Of a stretch of DNA of 64,000 nt, positions 29,675 to 39,165 are shown in pieces. The number at the start of each line of letters is the position of its first letter. Positions within the stretch are counted from its first letter, which is position 1. Made by a program: the position numbers and the translations under genes. Origin of the DNA: Komagataeibacter xylinus (GTDB taxonomy: Bacteria > Pseudomonadota > Alphaproteobacteria > Acetobacterales > Acetobacteraceae); the NCBI RefSeq assembly GCF_004302915.1, contig NZ_QQBI01000003.1:1-64000 (forward strand), given 5' to 3'. Under the pieces are notes generated by a model. The model was not told the origin of the DNA. It ran no database searches and was given only the letters and a program-made list of their open reading frames with translations.

Positions 29675-30109
29675 ATGATAAAGATCAGCCACGCAAAATC
29701 CATGCCGTCCCAAAAGGAAATAGCGGCAGTGGAGGCTGGTATCGATGCCATTTTCAATAACGAATATCTACAGTTCATCAGGCGGCATAACGGCGCTGAA
29801 ATCAGGAATGGATATTATGACCTTTCCGAACAGCAAAGTTCTTATGTTCGATATTTTATAGAAATAGAAGACATAGCCAATCATGCCTCCATCATGGCAG
29901 ACGACGAGACATCACAATATTTCTTTCCATTTGCGCTTGGCAGCTGCGGCGCATACTTTCTGATGAAAAAGAAAGGCGACGCTTGTATATATTATTATGA
30001 TAGCGACTACATGGGCCATGAGGCGATATCGAAAGTTGCCCAAGGTTTCAATGTGTTCATGAATAATATCAAAAGCGATACTGAAATTAAAATAGAAGGC
30101 ACCCATTAA
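29675..30109 (+). CDS. SMI1/KNR4 (SUKH) family protein
   Basis: A 144-residue protein with the SUKH fold pattern: IDAIFNNEYLQFIRRHNGAE (the helix and HNG turn of SMI1/KNR4), a hydrophobic FFPFALGSCGAYFLM strand, and IYYYDSDYMGHEAIS near the end. In bacteria this family often supplies immunity proteins against contact-dependent toxins. Here no toxin gene is adjacent, so an orphan immunity role is inference. The gene is far more AT-rich than its neighbours and uses AT-ending codons freely, pointing to recent acquisition. Its start lies 33 bp after the membrane-protein gene; a second in-frame Met follows at codon 10. Confidence 0.75.
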   Translation: MIKISHAKSMPSQKEIAAVEAGIDAIFNNEYLQFIRRHNGAEIRNGYYDLSEQQSSYVRYFIEIEDIANHASIMADDETSQYFFPFALGSCGAYFLMKKKGDACIYYYDSDYMGHEAISKVAQGFNVFMNNIKSDTEIKIEGTH

Positions 30110-30205
30110 GGTCGTGCAGGTTACCACAAGGAAGCCCTGATACCGCGCCGCCTTCAGCCCGGATGTCCTGATCGAAGCCGCTTCCCCGGAAACTGCCCCT
30201 GTTTT

Positions 30206-31162
30206 TCAGCCCTGCCCCCGCAGCACGCGCCGCAGGGCATGGGCGCCATATTTTATGGCAGCACGGCCAGCGGGCAGAAAGGCGTAGAAATTGAGGAACC
30301 CATGCACCGTGCCGCGCCAGGTGCGGGTTTCGGCCCGGCCTCCCGCCTGCTGCAGTGCGTGGGCGTAGCCGGTGCCTTCATCATGCAGGGGGTCGCATTG
30401 CGCCAGCCCGATCACGGCAGGCGGCAGGCCAGCGAGCGAGGACGCGAAAATAGGCGCGAGCCGCGGGTCATGCAGGTCCGCTGGCGTGCGGATATACTGC
30501 TCGGCATACCATTCCATCAGCTTGGTGGAGAGCATGTAGCCCGTGGCATAGGCCTCGCGGGAGGGCACGTCACGCTCCCCATACAGCGAAGGGTAATAGA
30601 GCAGTTGCATGGCAAGCGCCGGGCCGCCCCGATCACGCGCCATCTGGGCCAGCACGGCAGCCAGCGTGCCGCCCGCGCTGTCACCCGCAACAGCAATCGG
30701 CCCGCCCCAGCGATGCGCCTCGCCCGCCAGCCACTGCAATGCCGCCCAGCAATCCTCCACCGCATGGGGAAAGCGGTTCTCGGGGGCCAGGCTGTAATCG
30801 ATGGACAGCACCGCCGCCCCTGACTGCCGCGCCAACCTGCAGCATATGCCGTGATGCGAGTTCAGCCCGCAATGCACATACCCGCCCCCATGCATGAACA
30901 GCACCACCCCATGCACCCGCCCATAGGGCACATAAAGCCGGGCGGCCAGCAGGCCGTCACGCCCCGGCACGCGGCAGTCGATCACGCGCCGCACCTGCAG
31001 CGAGGACAGCCCCATGGGAAAACATGGGCGGTCGAGCTTGCGGCGCATGTCCTCCAGCGTGTGGGGCTCGATGCTACGCCGCCGCGCGTGCCACCAGTGC
31101 ATGCCGCCCAGCAAGGCGCGGGTGAGCAGGCCAGGGCGGGATGCGGCGGTTGAATCGGGCAT
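30206..31162 (-). CDS. Alpha/beta hydrolase of the hormone-sensitive lipase family
   Basis: A 318-residue esterase/lipase of the HSL (family IV) type. It has the oxyanion-hole motif FMHGGGYVHCG, the nucleophile elbow VAGDSAGGTLAAV, an acid residue in AQCDPLHDEG and the His in GTVHGFLNF, in that order. Length fits. The start at 31162 is favoured by GGAAAGG six bases upstream; the frame continues 17 codons further. There is no signal peptide, so it is cytoplasmic. It is divergent from rnpB. The natural substrate is unknown; the family prefers short- to medium-chain esters. Confidence 0.88.
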   Translation of the reverse strand: MPDSTAASRPGLLTRALLGGMHWWHARRRSIEPHTLEDMRRKLDRPCFPMGLSSLQVRRVIDCRVPGRDGLLAARLYVPYGRVHGVVLFMHGGGYVHCGLNSHHGICCRLARQSGAAVLSIDYSLAPENRFPHAVEDCWAALQWLAGEAHRWGGPIAVAGDSAGGTLAAVLAQMARDRGGPALAMQLLYYPSLYGERDVPSREAYATGYMLSTKLMEWYAEQYIRTPADLHDPRLAPIFASSLAGLPPAVIGLAQCDPLHDEGTGYAHALQQAGGRAETRTWRGTVHGFLNFYAFLPAGRAAIKYGAHALRRVLRGQG

Positions 31163-31255
31163 GGAGCGCCTTTCCGGCAGGAAAACGGATTGAAAGAACA
31201 CAGGCCCCCTCATTTATCGCTTGACGCTGCGCGCATGCACCGCCAGTTTCCGCAT

Positions 31256-31667
31256 GCCAGACGGTCGGACGGTCGCTGCCACGTGGTCATACACGTGATG
31301 GAGGAAAGTCCGGGCTCCACGGAAAAACGGTGCCGGCTAACGGCCGGCGGGGGCGACCCCAGGGACAGTGCCACAGAAAACAGACCGCCCTCACGGCGGC
31401 GCGCGCAGCAATGCGGGCGACGTTGGGGGCAAGGGTGAAACGGTGCGGCAAGAGCGCACCGCATGCATGGTAACATGGATGGCAGGGCAAACCCCACCGG
31501 GAGCAAGACCGAATAGGAACGGCGGATGGGCCGCAAGGCGCCATCAGGGGTTTTTCCGCCCTGTCGTTCGGGTTGGTCGCGTCAGGTGCGCAGCAATGCG
31601 CATCGCAGAGGAATGATCGTCCCGCCCCGCAAGGGGCGGACAGAACCCGGCTTACAGACCGTCTGGC
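31256..31667 (+). ncRNA. rnpB: RNase P RNA (class A)
   Basis: This is the catalytic RNA of ribonuclease P, which matures tRNA 5' ends. Conserved elements appear in order: GAGGAAAGTCCGGGCTCCA (CR-I), a GGTGCCGG helix, ACAGAAAACAGACCGCC (P4 region), AAGGGTGAAACGGTGCGGCA followed by AGAGCGCACC (CR-II/III), and ACAGAACCCGGCTTACAGAC near the 3' end. P1 is formed by GCCAGACGGTC at 31256 pairing with GACCGTCTGGC ending at 31667; both ends are set from this pairing and may be off by a few bases. Confidence 0.95.
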
Positions 31668-31994
31668 ATTTTCCCCAATCCTGTAAATTCAACCGCTTTG
31701 GGCGGGGCGCTCTACCCAGAGTTGTTTACAAGTATTAACGCTAAAGAACAAACCATAAACAAGGCACATTCCCGCCATATTGCGTGCGCCCGGTACAGTT
31801 TTACATGCCGCCTCACTCACCTGTGCTGCAATAACGGTATTTTTCGACCATCTTTCCTGCATCTTTAATTGACCCCCCATAAAATCCCATGTTATCCCAT
31901 GCTCACACCAGATTCAGAAAGGGGCGCGGTCACAGGCGCCACGGGGGCTGATCACTGGGTTTTCTAAATTTGCCGAGGGAGGGCATCGCGCAGC
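31668..31994. other. 327-bp region between rnpB and mraZ
   Basis: It holds the 3' flank of rnpB and the promoter-operator of the dcw cluster, listed separately. A short CCGC/GCGG hairpin near 31693 may end rnpB. The central 130 bp are AT-rich. No gene is supported. Confidence 0.6.
31869..31900 (+). promoter_or_regulatory. mraZ promoter with MraZ-box repeats
   Basis: CCCAT occurs at 31876-31880, 31886-31890 and 31896-31900, exactly 10 bp apart. On the other strand this reads TGGG(A/G) repeats, the known operator layout of MraZ. A promoter TTGACC (31869-31874), 17-bp spacer, TTATCC (31892-31897) overlaps it, so bound MraZ would block transcription of its own cluster. Confidence 0.8.
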
Positions 31995-32471
31995 GTGAGT
32001 GTATTCCTGGGCACACACCAGAACCGGCTGGATGCAAAAGGGCGCGTTTCCATTCCCTCCGCATTCCGTGCCGCGCTGCGTGCCCGGGCCAAATCGGGCG
32101 AGCCGCTGGCCATCCTGCGTCCGTCCCATCTGCATCCCTGCCTCGAGGCATGGCCCGCTGATGCTTTTGCCGCACTGACCCGCCCGCTGGATGAAATGGA
32201 CATTTTTTCCGAAGATCATGACGACCTGGCCACCGCCCTGTATGCCGATGCCTATCCGTTCGAGGCGGACCGCGAAGGCCGCATCCTGTTGCCCGAATCC
32301 CTGCGCGCCCATGCGGGCCTGACCGACCAGGCCACCTTCATGGGGCTGGGCCGCACCTTCCAGATCTGGGAGCCGCAGGCAGCGAGCGCCCGCCGGGCCG
32401 ATGCCCGCCTACGCGCCCGCGGCCTCACCGCTGGCCGGGGCATGCCGCCCGCCACGGGCACGCCGTCATGA
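31995..32471 (+). CDS. mraZ: Transcriptional regulator MraZ
   Basis: A 158-residue AbrB-fold DNA-binding protein that represses the dcw operon. The two SpoVT-AbrB-like halves are seen as [20 protein letters not shown] near the N-terminus and [19 protein letters not shown] near residue 95. A basic Ala/Arg tail extends beyond the usual end. It starts at GTG 31995 with GAGGGAGGG upstream, the only start preserving the conserved FLGTHQN opening. The operator repeats lie about 100 bp upstream. It overlaps rsmH by 4 nt. Confidence 0.95.
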   Translation: MSVFLGTHQNRLDAKGRVSIPSAFRAALRARAKSGEPLAILRPSHLHPCLEAWPADAFAALTRPLDEMDIFSEDHDDLATALYADAYPFEADREGRILLPESLRAHAGLTDQATFMGLGRTFQIWEPQAASARRADARLRARGLTAGRGMPPATGTPS

Positions 32472-33469
32472 ACGGCCCCTTCCCCCCGCACGACCCCGGC
32501 CATGTACCCGTGATGCTGGCCGAGGTGATGGAATACCTCGCCCCGCATGATGGCGGTCGTTACGTGGATGGCACCTTTGGCGGTGGCGGCTACGCGCGCG
32601 CCATCCTGGCCAGCAGCAACTGCCAGCTGTGGGGCATCGACCGCGACCCCGCCGCCATCGCGCGTGGCGCAGCTCTTGCCCCCACCTTCCCCGATGGGCA
32701 TGGCGGTACGCGGCTGCACCTGCTTCATGGCGGCTTTGCCGACATGGCGGCCCTGCTGGCTGAAGGGGGCGTGGCGAAGGTGGACGGCATCGTGCTCGAT
32801 CTTGGCGTGTCGTCCTACCAGATCGACGAGGCCGAGCGCGGCTTCTCCTTCCGCATGGATGGCCCGCTGGACATGCGCATGAATGACACGGGGCCGACGG
32901 CAGCCGACGTGGTCAATACCCTGCCCGAGGAGGAACTGGCCGATATCATCTACCATTATGGCGAGGAGCGCCTGTCGCGCCGGGTGGCGCGCGCCATCGT
33001 GAGCGCCCGCGCCGAGGCCCCGCTGCTGCGCACGACCCAGCTGGCCGACGTGGTGCGCTCGGTCGTGCGCCCCGACCGTTCGGGCATCGACCCCGCCACC
33101 CGCACGTTCCAGGGGCTGCGCATTCACGTCAATGACGAGCTGGGCCAGATCCGCGCCGTGCTGGAACAGGCCCCCGCCCTGCTGGCGCCAGGCGGGCGGC
33201 TGGTTGTCGTCTCGTTCCATTCGCTGGAGGACAGGCTGGTCAAGCAGGCCATGCTGCGCGCGGCAGGCCGCGTGCCCGCCCCCTCCCGCCATGACCCCCG
33301 CGCCATGACCGAGCGCGCGGGCCCCACCGGATTCAGGCTCCTGACCGGACGCCCCATCCGGCCGGGCGCGGAAGAAACCCATCGTAATCCACGTGCACGC
33401 AGCGCAAGACTGCGCGCGATGGAATGCATTGCCTCCCCATCCATCGCAGCATCGGAACCTGCCGCATGA
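32468..33469 (+). CDS. rsmH: 16S rRNA (cytosine1402-N4)-methyltransferase
   Basis: A 333-residue SAM-dependent methyltransferase (formerly MraW) that modifies C1402 in the ribosomal P site. Family motifs are [31 protein letters not shown] (SAM motif I), [15 protein letters not shown] and [14 protein letters not shown]. The C-terminus ends in the usual [13 protein letters not shown]. Stop and start codons overlap by 4 nt with both mraZ and ftsL, so translation is chained. Confidence 0.97.
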   Translation: MNGPFPPHDPGHVPVMLAEVMEYLAPHDGGRYVDGTFGGGGYARAILASSNCQLWGIDRDPAAIARGAALAPTFPDGHGGTRLHLLHGGFADMAALLAEGGVAKVDGIVLDLGVSSYQIDEAERGFSFRMDGPLDMRMNDTGPTAADVVNTLPEEELADIIYHYGEERLSRRVARAIVSARAEAPLLRTTQLADVVRSVVRPDRSGIDPATRTFQGLRIHVNDELGQIRAVLEQAPALLAPGGRLVVVSFHSLEDRLVKQAMLRAAGRVPAPSRHDPRAMTERAGPTGFRLLTGRPIRPGAEETHRNPRARSARLRAMECIASPSIAASEPAA

Positions 33470-34248
33470 GTCGGTTTGTAACGTTTTTCTTTGCCATGGT
33501 GGCGGCCGTGTCCGGCCTGTTCCTTTATAACAAGAAACAGCAGACCACAGCACTCGACCACCAGATTGCCCAGATCGTGGAGCAGACGGAGCGCACCCGC
33601 GCGCAGACCGCCATGCTGCGCGCCGAATGGGCCATGCTGAACCAGCCCGACCGGCTTGGCACGCTGGCCAGCCGTTATGACAAGGGGCTCCAGCCCGTCT
33701 CGCCCACGCAGTTCGTGCAGATGTCGGCCCTCGGCACCCACCTGCCGCCTGTTGGCGTGCCCTCGCACCACCCCGTGCCCGTCCCCCGCGCCACGATGGT
33801 CGCAACCCTTGCCGCCGATCATGTCGCCCCTGCGCCCGTGCATGAGGCCGTGGCAGCCCTGCCCGCAATTGCAGCCCCCGCAACGCCAGCCCATGTCGAG
33901 CACGCCATGGCGGCCCTCCCGCCCCGCCACAGCGAACCGACGGCCCAGCATGACGGGCTGGCCCGCGCCATGGCCCAGATCGAGCCGCGCGCGCCCGTGC
34001 ATGCCGCCGCCCCCGAGCACGCCCGCCTGCCCGAGCGCATGGCGGCCGCCGAGCCCGTGCACCTGCCACCCAGCCCGCGTGAGAGCATGATCACCCCTGT
34101 CCACATGGCCGCTGCAAGCTACCACCCGCGCAGCCAGAACATAGCCGAGGCGGCATGGCGCCCCACCGCACCGCCGCGCATGGGCGGCAGTTCTCTGGGC
34201 ACGCCGCATGTAACGAGCCTGCCGCCGCCGGTGCCCGTCAGCAACTGA
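33466..34248 (+). CDS. ftsL: Cell division protein FtsL with a long histidine-rich tail
   Basis: A 260-residue FtsL-like bitopic protein. A very short cytoplasmic end precedes one membrane helix (about 4-22), followed by a leucine-zipper-like coil ([20 protein letters not shown]) and the motif [14 protein letters not shown]. In the divisome FtsL joins FtsQ-FtsB and activates FtsW-FtsI. Typical FtsL proteins have about 90-130 residues; this one adds about 150 residues of Ala/Pro/His-rich sequence with 15 histidines, all predicted periplasmic. The assignment rests on position between rsmH and ftsI plus topology. It overlaps rsmH by 4 nt. Confidence 0.88.
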   Translation: MSRFVTFFFAMVAAVSGLFLYNKKQQTTALDHQIAQIVEQTERTRAQTAMLRAEWAMLNQPDRLGTLASRYDKGLQPVSPTQFVQMSALGTHLPPVGVPSHHPVPVPRATMVATLAADHVAPAPVHEAVAALPAIAAPATPAHVEHAMAALPPRHSEPTAQHDGLARAMAQIEPRAPVHAAAPEHARLPERMAAAEPVHLPPSPRESMITPVHMAAASYHPRSQNIAEAAWRPTAPPRMGGSSLGTPHVTSLPPPVPVSN

Positions 34249-34286
34249 TCGCCCTTTTCCTACCGGCCCTGTAGCCCGGAACCCGT

Positions 34287-36296
34287 ATGCAAAATCCTTC
34301 GAGCAACCAGCCAGACAGAGGTGGACAGGCTCCCCCCGGGGGGAGCCTGCGCACGCTTATGGCGCAGGACCGCATGCATGCGCGGCTGGTGGTTGTGGCC
34401 GGGGGGTTCTGCCTGCTGTTCTCAGCCATTGCGCTCAAGCTGACACTGGCCACGATCATCAACCCCCTGCCGCCACAGCAGCAGCAGATCGCGCCGCAGG
34501 TGCCCCCCATCCCCAAAAGCGACCCCAAGGGGATGATCGCGGGCGACGTGGTGCTGCCACAGGTGCACCGGGCCTCGGTCACCGACCGCAACGGGCAGGT
34601 GCTGGCCATGTCGCTGCCAGTTGCCCAGGTCTATGCCAACCCGCAGGAAATGATCGACGCGAGTGATGCCGCCCACCGCCTCAAGCAGGCCCTGCCCAGC
34701 CTGGACGAGGCCGAGACAAAGCGCCGCCTGTCGCTGAACAAGCAGTTCGTCTATCTGGCGCGTGACATCTCGCCCGCGCAGGAACTTGCCATCAACAACC
34801 TCGGCATTCCCGGCATCTATTTCGAACCCGGCGAGCGCCGCCGCTACCCCATGGGCCGCGTGGCCGCCCACATCCTGGGCGGGGTGGATATCGATGACCA
34901 CGGCGTGGCCGGCATCGAGCGGTATTTTGACAAGCGCCTTGATGGCGACAGCCAGCCCCTGCGCCTCTCTCTCGACGTGCGCGTGCAGAACGTGGTGCAT
35001 GACGAACTCCAGTCCGCGATGGACATGTTCCAGGCCATCGGCGCGTGCGCCATCGTGATGGACGTGCATACCGGCGAGATCATCACCATGGTGAGCCTGC
35101 CCGATTATGACGCCAACGACTTTGGCCACGCTGCCGCCGATTCACGCTTCAACCGTGCCGTGACGGGCATGTACGAGCCCGGCTCGACCTTCAAGCTCCA
35201 GACCGTGGCCATGGCACTGCAGGAAGGCGTTGCCCATATCTGGGACAGTTTTTCGAGCACGCCCATCAAGATCGGCCGCTTTACCATATCGGACATGAAG
35301 AACGACCATTTCGCCCCGTGGCTGTCGCTGCCCGAGGTCATGGCCTATTCCTCCAACCCCGCCGCCGCCCATATCGCACTCGATGCGGGTGCACCCCGCC
35401 AGCAGGAGTGGCTGCGGCGCATGGGCTTCTTCTCGCGCGTGCCGATCGAACTGCCCGAGGCCGGGCGGCCCATCATCCCTTCCGTGCATAACTGGGGGGT
35501 TTCGACCACCATGACGGTGGCGTTCGGCCATGGCGTGGCGGAGCCGCCGCTTTCCATCGTGCGCGGCACGGCGGCCACGGCCAATGGCGGCTTCCTGCTC
35601 CGGCCGACCCTTGTCGCGGCCCAGAGCCCCGCCACCACGGATGCGCCCGCCGATGCTGCTGCCGATACCGCCATGCCCGCGGATGCGGAGCGCCTGATCT
35701 CGGCTGCCAATTCCGACATTTTGCGCAAGATCCTGCGCCTCGACGTGGCCAAGGGCACGGGGCAGAAGGCGGAATCACCGGGCTACTACGTGGGCGGCAA
35801 GACCGGCACGGCGGAAAAGATCGGCGCGCATGGCGGCTACCTCAAGCATGTCAACGTCTCGGCCTTTACCGGCATCTTCCCTATGAACGCGCCGCGTTAT
35901 GCCATCTATGTCATGCTCGACAGCCCCAAGCCCACCGCCCAGACCCATGGCTGGACCACGGCGGGGTGGAACGCGGCCCCCACGGCAGCCCACATGATAA
36001 CGCGCGTCGCCCCCATGCTCGGGCTGTTCCCCGATACGCAGCATGAAGCCGCGATCGAGGCCTCGCTGGCCATTCCCATGCGGCCTGCCGTGCCGCGTGG
36101 CTACCGCGCGCTCGGGCCGGGCTACGACCCCGGCACGGCCAGACTGCATGAGCACGAGCATGAAGCAGCGCCCCGCGCCGCCACCCGCACCCATGCCGCC
36201 CGTGACGTGACCGAGGCAACACCGGCCAGCCATGCCCTGCATGCCCGCAATGAAGCCGGGCGCGCGCCCGCCCACCACCAGCGCGAGCGGGGATGA
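34287..36296 (+). CDS. ftsI: Septal peptidoglycan transpeptidase FtsI (PBP3)
   Basis: A 669-residue class B penicillin-binding protein that crosslinks septal peptidoglycan with FtsW. One N-terminal membrane helix (about 38-58) is followed by a pedestal domain starting RASVTDRNGQVLAMS. The transpeptidase has the active-site Ser in GSTFKLQ near 298, SSN near 353, and KTGTAEK near 506. The C-terminus runs about 50 residues past the domain and is His/Ala-rich (eight His, including LHEHEHE), echoing the FtsL tail on the same side of the membrane. It starts 38 bp after ftsL and overlaps murE by 4 nt. Confidence 0.96.
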   Translation: MQNPSSNQPDRGGQAPPGGSLRTLMAQDRMHARLVVVAGGFCLLFSAIALKLTLATIINPLPPQQQQIAPQVPPIPKSDPKGMIAGDVVLPQVHRASVTDRNGQVLAMSLPVAQVYANPQEMIDASDAAHRLKQALPSLDEAETKRRLSLNKQFVYLARDISPAQELAINNLGIPGIYFEPGERRRYPMGRVAAHILGGVDIDDHGVAGIERYFDKRLDGDSQPLRLSLDVRVQNVVHDELQSAMDMFQAIGACAIVMDVHTGEIITMVSLPDYDANDFGHAAADSRFNRAVTGMYEPGSTFKLQTVAMALQEGVAHIWDSFSSTPIKIGRFTISDMKNDHFAPWLSLPEVMAYSSNPAAAHIALDAGAPRQQEWLRRMGFFSRVPIELPEAGRPIIPSVHNWGVSTTMTVAFGHGVAEPPLSIVRGTAATANGGFLLRPTLVAAQSPATTDAPADAAADTAMPADAERLISAANSDILRKILRLDVAKGTGQKAESPGYYVGGKTGTAEKIGAHGGYLKHVNVSAFTGIFPMNAPRYAIYVMLDSPKPTAQTHGWTTAGWNAAPTAAHMITRVAPMLGLFPDTQHEAAIEASLAIPMRPAVPRGYRALGPGYDPGTARLHEHEHEAAPRAATRTHAARDVTEATPASHALHARNEAGRAPAHHQRERG

Positions 36297-37774
36297 CCGG
36301 CATGAACCTGACCGAACTCCTGCACCGCGCAGGCGTGGACGCCGTGCGCGCGCTGCCTGCCACAACCGGCACCATTACCACCATCACGGCAGACAGCCGC
36401 GCCACCAGCCCCGGCGTGATCTTTGCCGCCCTGCGTGGCACGCGGGTGGATGGGCGGGCCTATATTCCGCAGGCCGTGGCCAATGGCGTCGCAGCCCTGC
36501 TGGTGCAGGCTGACCCCGATTTCGTGCCGCCGCCGGGTGTTGCCTGCGTGCAGGTGGCTGACGGCCGCCGTGCGGTGGCCCTGATCGCACGCGCGCTCGC
36601 CCCGCGCCTGCCCGCCAGTATCGCGGCCATAACCGGCACCAACGGCAAGACCAGCACGGCGGAATTCCTGCGCCAGATCTGGGCGCTTCAGGGCTTGCAG
36701 GCAGGCACCATCGGCACGCTGGGCGCGGTGGCCCCCTGCCCACTGCCTGATTGCGGCCCCGTGCTCACCACGCCCGACAGCGTGAGCCTGATGCGCCTGC
36801 TGGGCGCGATGGCGGCGGGGGGCGTGGAGCATGTCGCCATCGAGGCGTCATCGCACGGGCTGGAACAGCGCAGGCTGGATGGCATCACGCCCTATGCCAC
36901 GGGGTTCAGCAATCTCACCCACGACCATCTGGACTATCACGGCACCACCGCGCATTACCGTGCCGCCAAGCTGCGCCTGTTCGACACGATCCTGCCCGAA
37001 GGCGGCATTGCAGCCCTCAATGCGGACATGGACGGCGAGACCTGTGCTGCCGTGCGCGCCATTGCCCAACGCCGCAACCTCGTGCTGCGCACCACCGGCA
37101 CGCAGGGCGAGACCCTGCGCCTGCTGTCCGCCCGCGCAACCCCCATGGGGCAGGACCTGCGCATTGCCACCCCGGCAGGGGAATGCGCGCTCAGCGTAAG
37201 GCTGGTCGGGCGCTTTCAGGTCGATAACCTGCTCATGGCCGCAGCCCTTTCAGGCCGCGCGGAAGATGCGCCCGCGCGCGCACTTGCCCTCCTGCCGCAC
37301 CTGCATGGCGTGCGTGGCAGGCTCGAGCGCGCCGCCGTGCTGCCGGGCGGGGCCGCCGCCTATGTCGATTTTGCCCACACGCCCGATGCCATCGCCCGCC
37401 TGCTGCACTCGCTGCGCCCCCACACGCCGGGCCGGCTGGTGATCGTGATGGGGGCGGGCGGCGACCGTGACCGGGCCAAGCGGCCCGTGATGGGCGCCAC
37501 CGCCACCCAACTGGCCGACACCGTGATCGTGACCGATGACAACCCGCGCAGCGAGCCGCCTGCCGCTATTCGCGCGGCCATCATGGCAGCCAGCCCCGGC
37601 GCCATCGAGATTGGCGACCGCAAACAGGCCATTGCGGCGGGGCTGGACATGCTGGGCGCGGGCGACGTGCTGGTAGTGGCGGGCAAGGGCCATGAACAGG
37701 GGCAGATCGTGGGGGATACGGTGCTGCCATTTGATGATGCCACGGTAATCCGTGGCCTGACGGGGACTGAATGA
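36293..37774 (+). CDS. murE: UDP-MurNAc-tripeptide synthetase (meso-DAP adding)
   Basis: A 493-residue Mur ligase that adds the third residue of the stem peptide to UDP-MurNAc-L-Ala-D-Glu in the cytoplasm. Motifs are ITGTNGKTSTAEFLRQ near 115 (ATP loop), EASSHGLEQRR, FSNLTHDHLDYHG and DDNPRSE near 405. DNPR is the signature for meso-diaminopimelate rather than lysine. A second possible start (MNL) lies three codons on. It overlaps both ftsI and murF by 4 nt. Confidence 0.96.
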   Translation: MTGMNLTELLHRAGVDAVRALPATTGTITTITADSRATSPGVIFAALRGTRVDGRAYIPQAVANGVAALLVQADPDFVPPPGVACVQVADGRRAVALIARALAPRLPASIAAITGTNGKTSTAEFLRQIWALQGLQAGTIGTLGAVAPCPLPDCGPVLTTPDSVSLMRLLGAMAAGGVEHVAIEASSHGLEQRRLDGITPYATGFSNLTHDHLDYHGTTAHYRAAKLRLFDTILPEGGIAALNADMDGETCAAVRAIAQRRNLVLRTTGTQGETLRLLSARATPMGQDLRIATPAGECALSVRLVGRFQVDNLLMAAALSGRAEDAPARALALLPHLHGVRGRLERAAVLPGGAAAYVDFAHTPDAIARLLHSLRPHTPGRLVIVMGAGGDRDRAKRPVMGATATQLADTVIVTDDNPRSEPPAAIRAAIMAASPGAIEIGDRKQAIAAGLDMLGAGDVLVVAGKGHEQGQIVGDTVLPFDDATVIRGLTGTE

Positions 37775-39165
37775 CAGTGCTATGGAGCCGCGCGGACCTT
37801 GAGGCCGCGACATCGGGGCGTTTTCCGCCCTCCGGCGCAGTGACCATTGATGGCACCGGCGTTTCGATCGATACCCGCACGCTCCAGCCGGGCGATGTGT
37901 TCATTGCGCTGATTGGCGAGAACAGCAACGGGCATGCGTATGCCGCCGCAGCCCTTGCCGCGGGCGCTGCCGCCGTGGTGGCGCATGAGCCCTGTGGTGA
38001 TGACCCGCGCATTCTGAAGGTGGATGACACGCTGGCCGCCCTGCAGGGCATGGCCCGTTTTGCCCGCGCGCGTTTTGCAGGCCGCATGCTGGCCGTGACC
38101 GGCAGCGTGGGCAAGACCTCGGTCAAGGACATGCTGCATGCCGCGCTCAGCGCATGCGGGCCGACCCATTGCGCCGTGGCGTCATATAACAACCACTGGG
38201 GCGTGCCGCTCACGCTCGCCCGCCTGCCTGCCGCAAGTGCCTATTGCGTGTGCGAGATCGGCATGAACCATGCAGGCGAGATCCGGCCGCTTGCCGCCAT
38301 GGTACGCCCGGATGTTGCTGTGGTGACGACGGTTGCATCCTCGCATCTCGGGCTGATGGGTAGCCAGGATGCCATTGCGCGCGAAAAGGCAGAAATCCTG
38401 CTGGGTCTAGTGCGTGGCAACGGGACCGGTATCGTACCAGTAAATGTTACGGGGTCGGAATATTTCAAGCGCATTGCCGAACTTATGAAAGCCACGCTGT
38501 GGTGGGTCGGACACACGCCTGACTGCGCCGTGCAGGCAAGCGATGTGATATCCGACGCGCATGGTAGCGGATTCTATCTGCGCCTGCCTGCATGGCAGGG
38601 TATGGCGCGCGTCAACGCGCCGGGGCGGCACATGGCTGACAACGCCATGCTGGCACTGGCGGCAGCGCATGCGGCGGGCGCTGACATGGCCCGTGCCGTG
38701 GCGGGCCTTGCCACCTTCCGCCCCGGCGCAGGCCGCGGCGCACTTGCAAAGGTGATGCATGACAAGGTTGCCCTGCTGGATGAAAGCTATAACGCCTCAC
38801 CGGCCTCTGTCCGTGCCGCACTCGACCTGCTCGGGCTGGTTGCCACGGGGCGGCGCATCGCCGTGCTGGGCGACATGCTTGAACTCGGCGCGTTTGCGCG
38901 GCATGAGCATGCCTCCCTCCTCCCTGCCGTCCGCGCCAACGCGGATGCTGTCTTCTGTTGCGGCCCGAATATGAAAATACTTTTTGACAGCCTGCCCCCT
39001 GCCCTACGCGGGGCCTGGGCGCCGGATTCCACCACGCTTGCCCCCCTGGTGCGCACTGCCCTGCACGCGGGCGACACGGTCATGGTCAAGGGCAGCCTCG
39101 GCAGCCGCATGCGCCATGTCGTTGCTGCCCTGAAGGCCGATGACGCCCGGGTGGGACCGGCCTGA
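37771..39165 (+). CDS. murF: UDP-MurNAc-tripeptide D-Ala-D-Ala ligase
   Basis: A 464-residue Mur ligase that attaches the D-Ala-D-Ala dipeptide, completing the UDP-MurNAc-pentapeptide. The N-terminal domain has SIDTRTLQPGDVFIAL, the ATP loop is VTGSVGKTSVKDML near 110, and the middle domain contains YNNHWGVPLTLARL and EIGMNHAGEI. The C-terminal domain has DESYNASPASVRAAL and VLGDMLELG. It overlaps murE by 4 nt and mraY by 1 nt (TGATG). Confidence 0.96.
   Translation: MTVLWSRADLEAATSGRFPPSGAVTIDGTGVSIDTRTLQPGDVFIALIGENSNGHAYAAAALAAGAAAVVAHEPCGDDPRILKVDDTLAALQGMARFARARFAGRMLAVTGSVGKTSVKDMLHAALSACGPTHCAVASYNNHWGVPLTLARLPAASAYCVCEIGMNHAGEIRPLAAMVRPDVAVVTTVASSHLGLMGSQDAIAREKAEILLGLVRGNGTGIVPVNVTGSEYFKRIAELMKATLWWVGHTPDCAVQASDVISDAHGSGFYLRLPAWQGMARVNAPGRHMADNAMLALAAAHAAGADMARAVAGLATFRPGAGRGALAKVMHDKVALLDESYNASPASVRAALDLLGLVATGRRIAVLGDMLELGAFARHEHASLLPAVRANADAVFCCGPNMKILFDSLPPALRGAWAPDSTTLAPLVRTALHAGDTVMVKGSLGSRMRHVVAALKADDARVGPA

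Noticed and set aside
32252-34069. 605-codon minus-strand frame across mraZ, rsmH and ftsL
   Set aside because: It lies antisense to three well-supported genes and has shadow-type composition.
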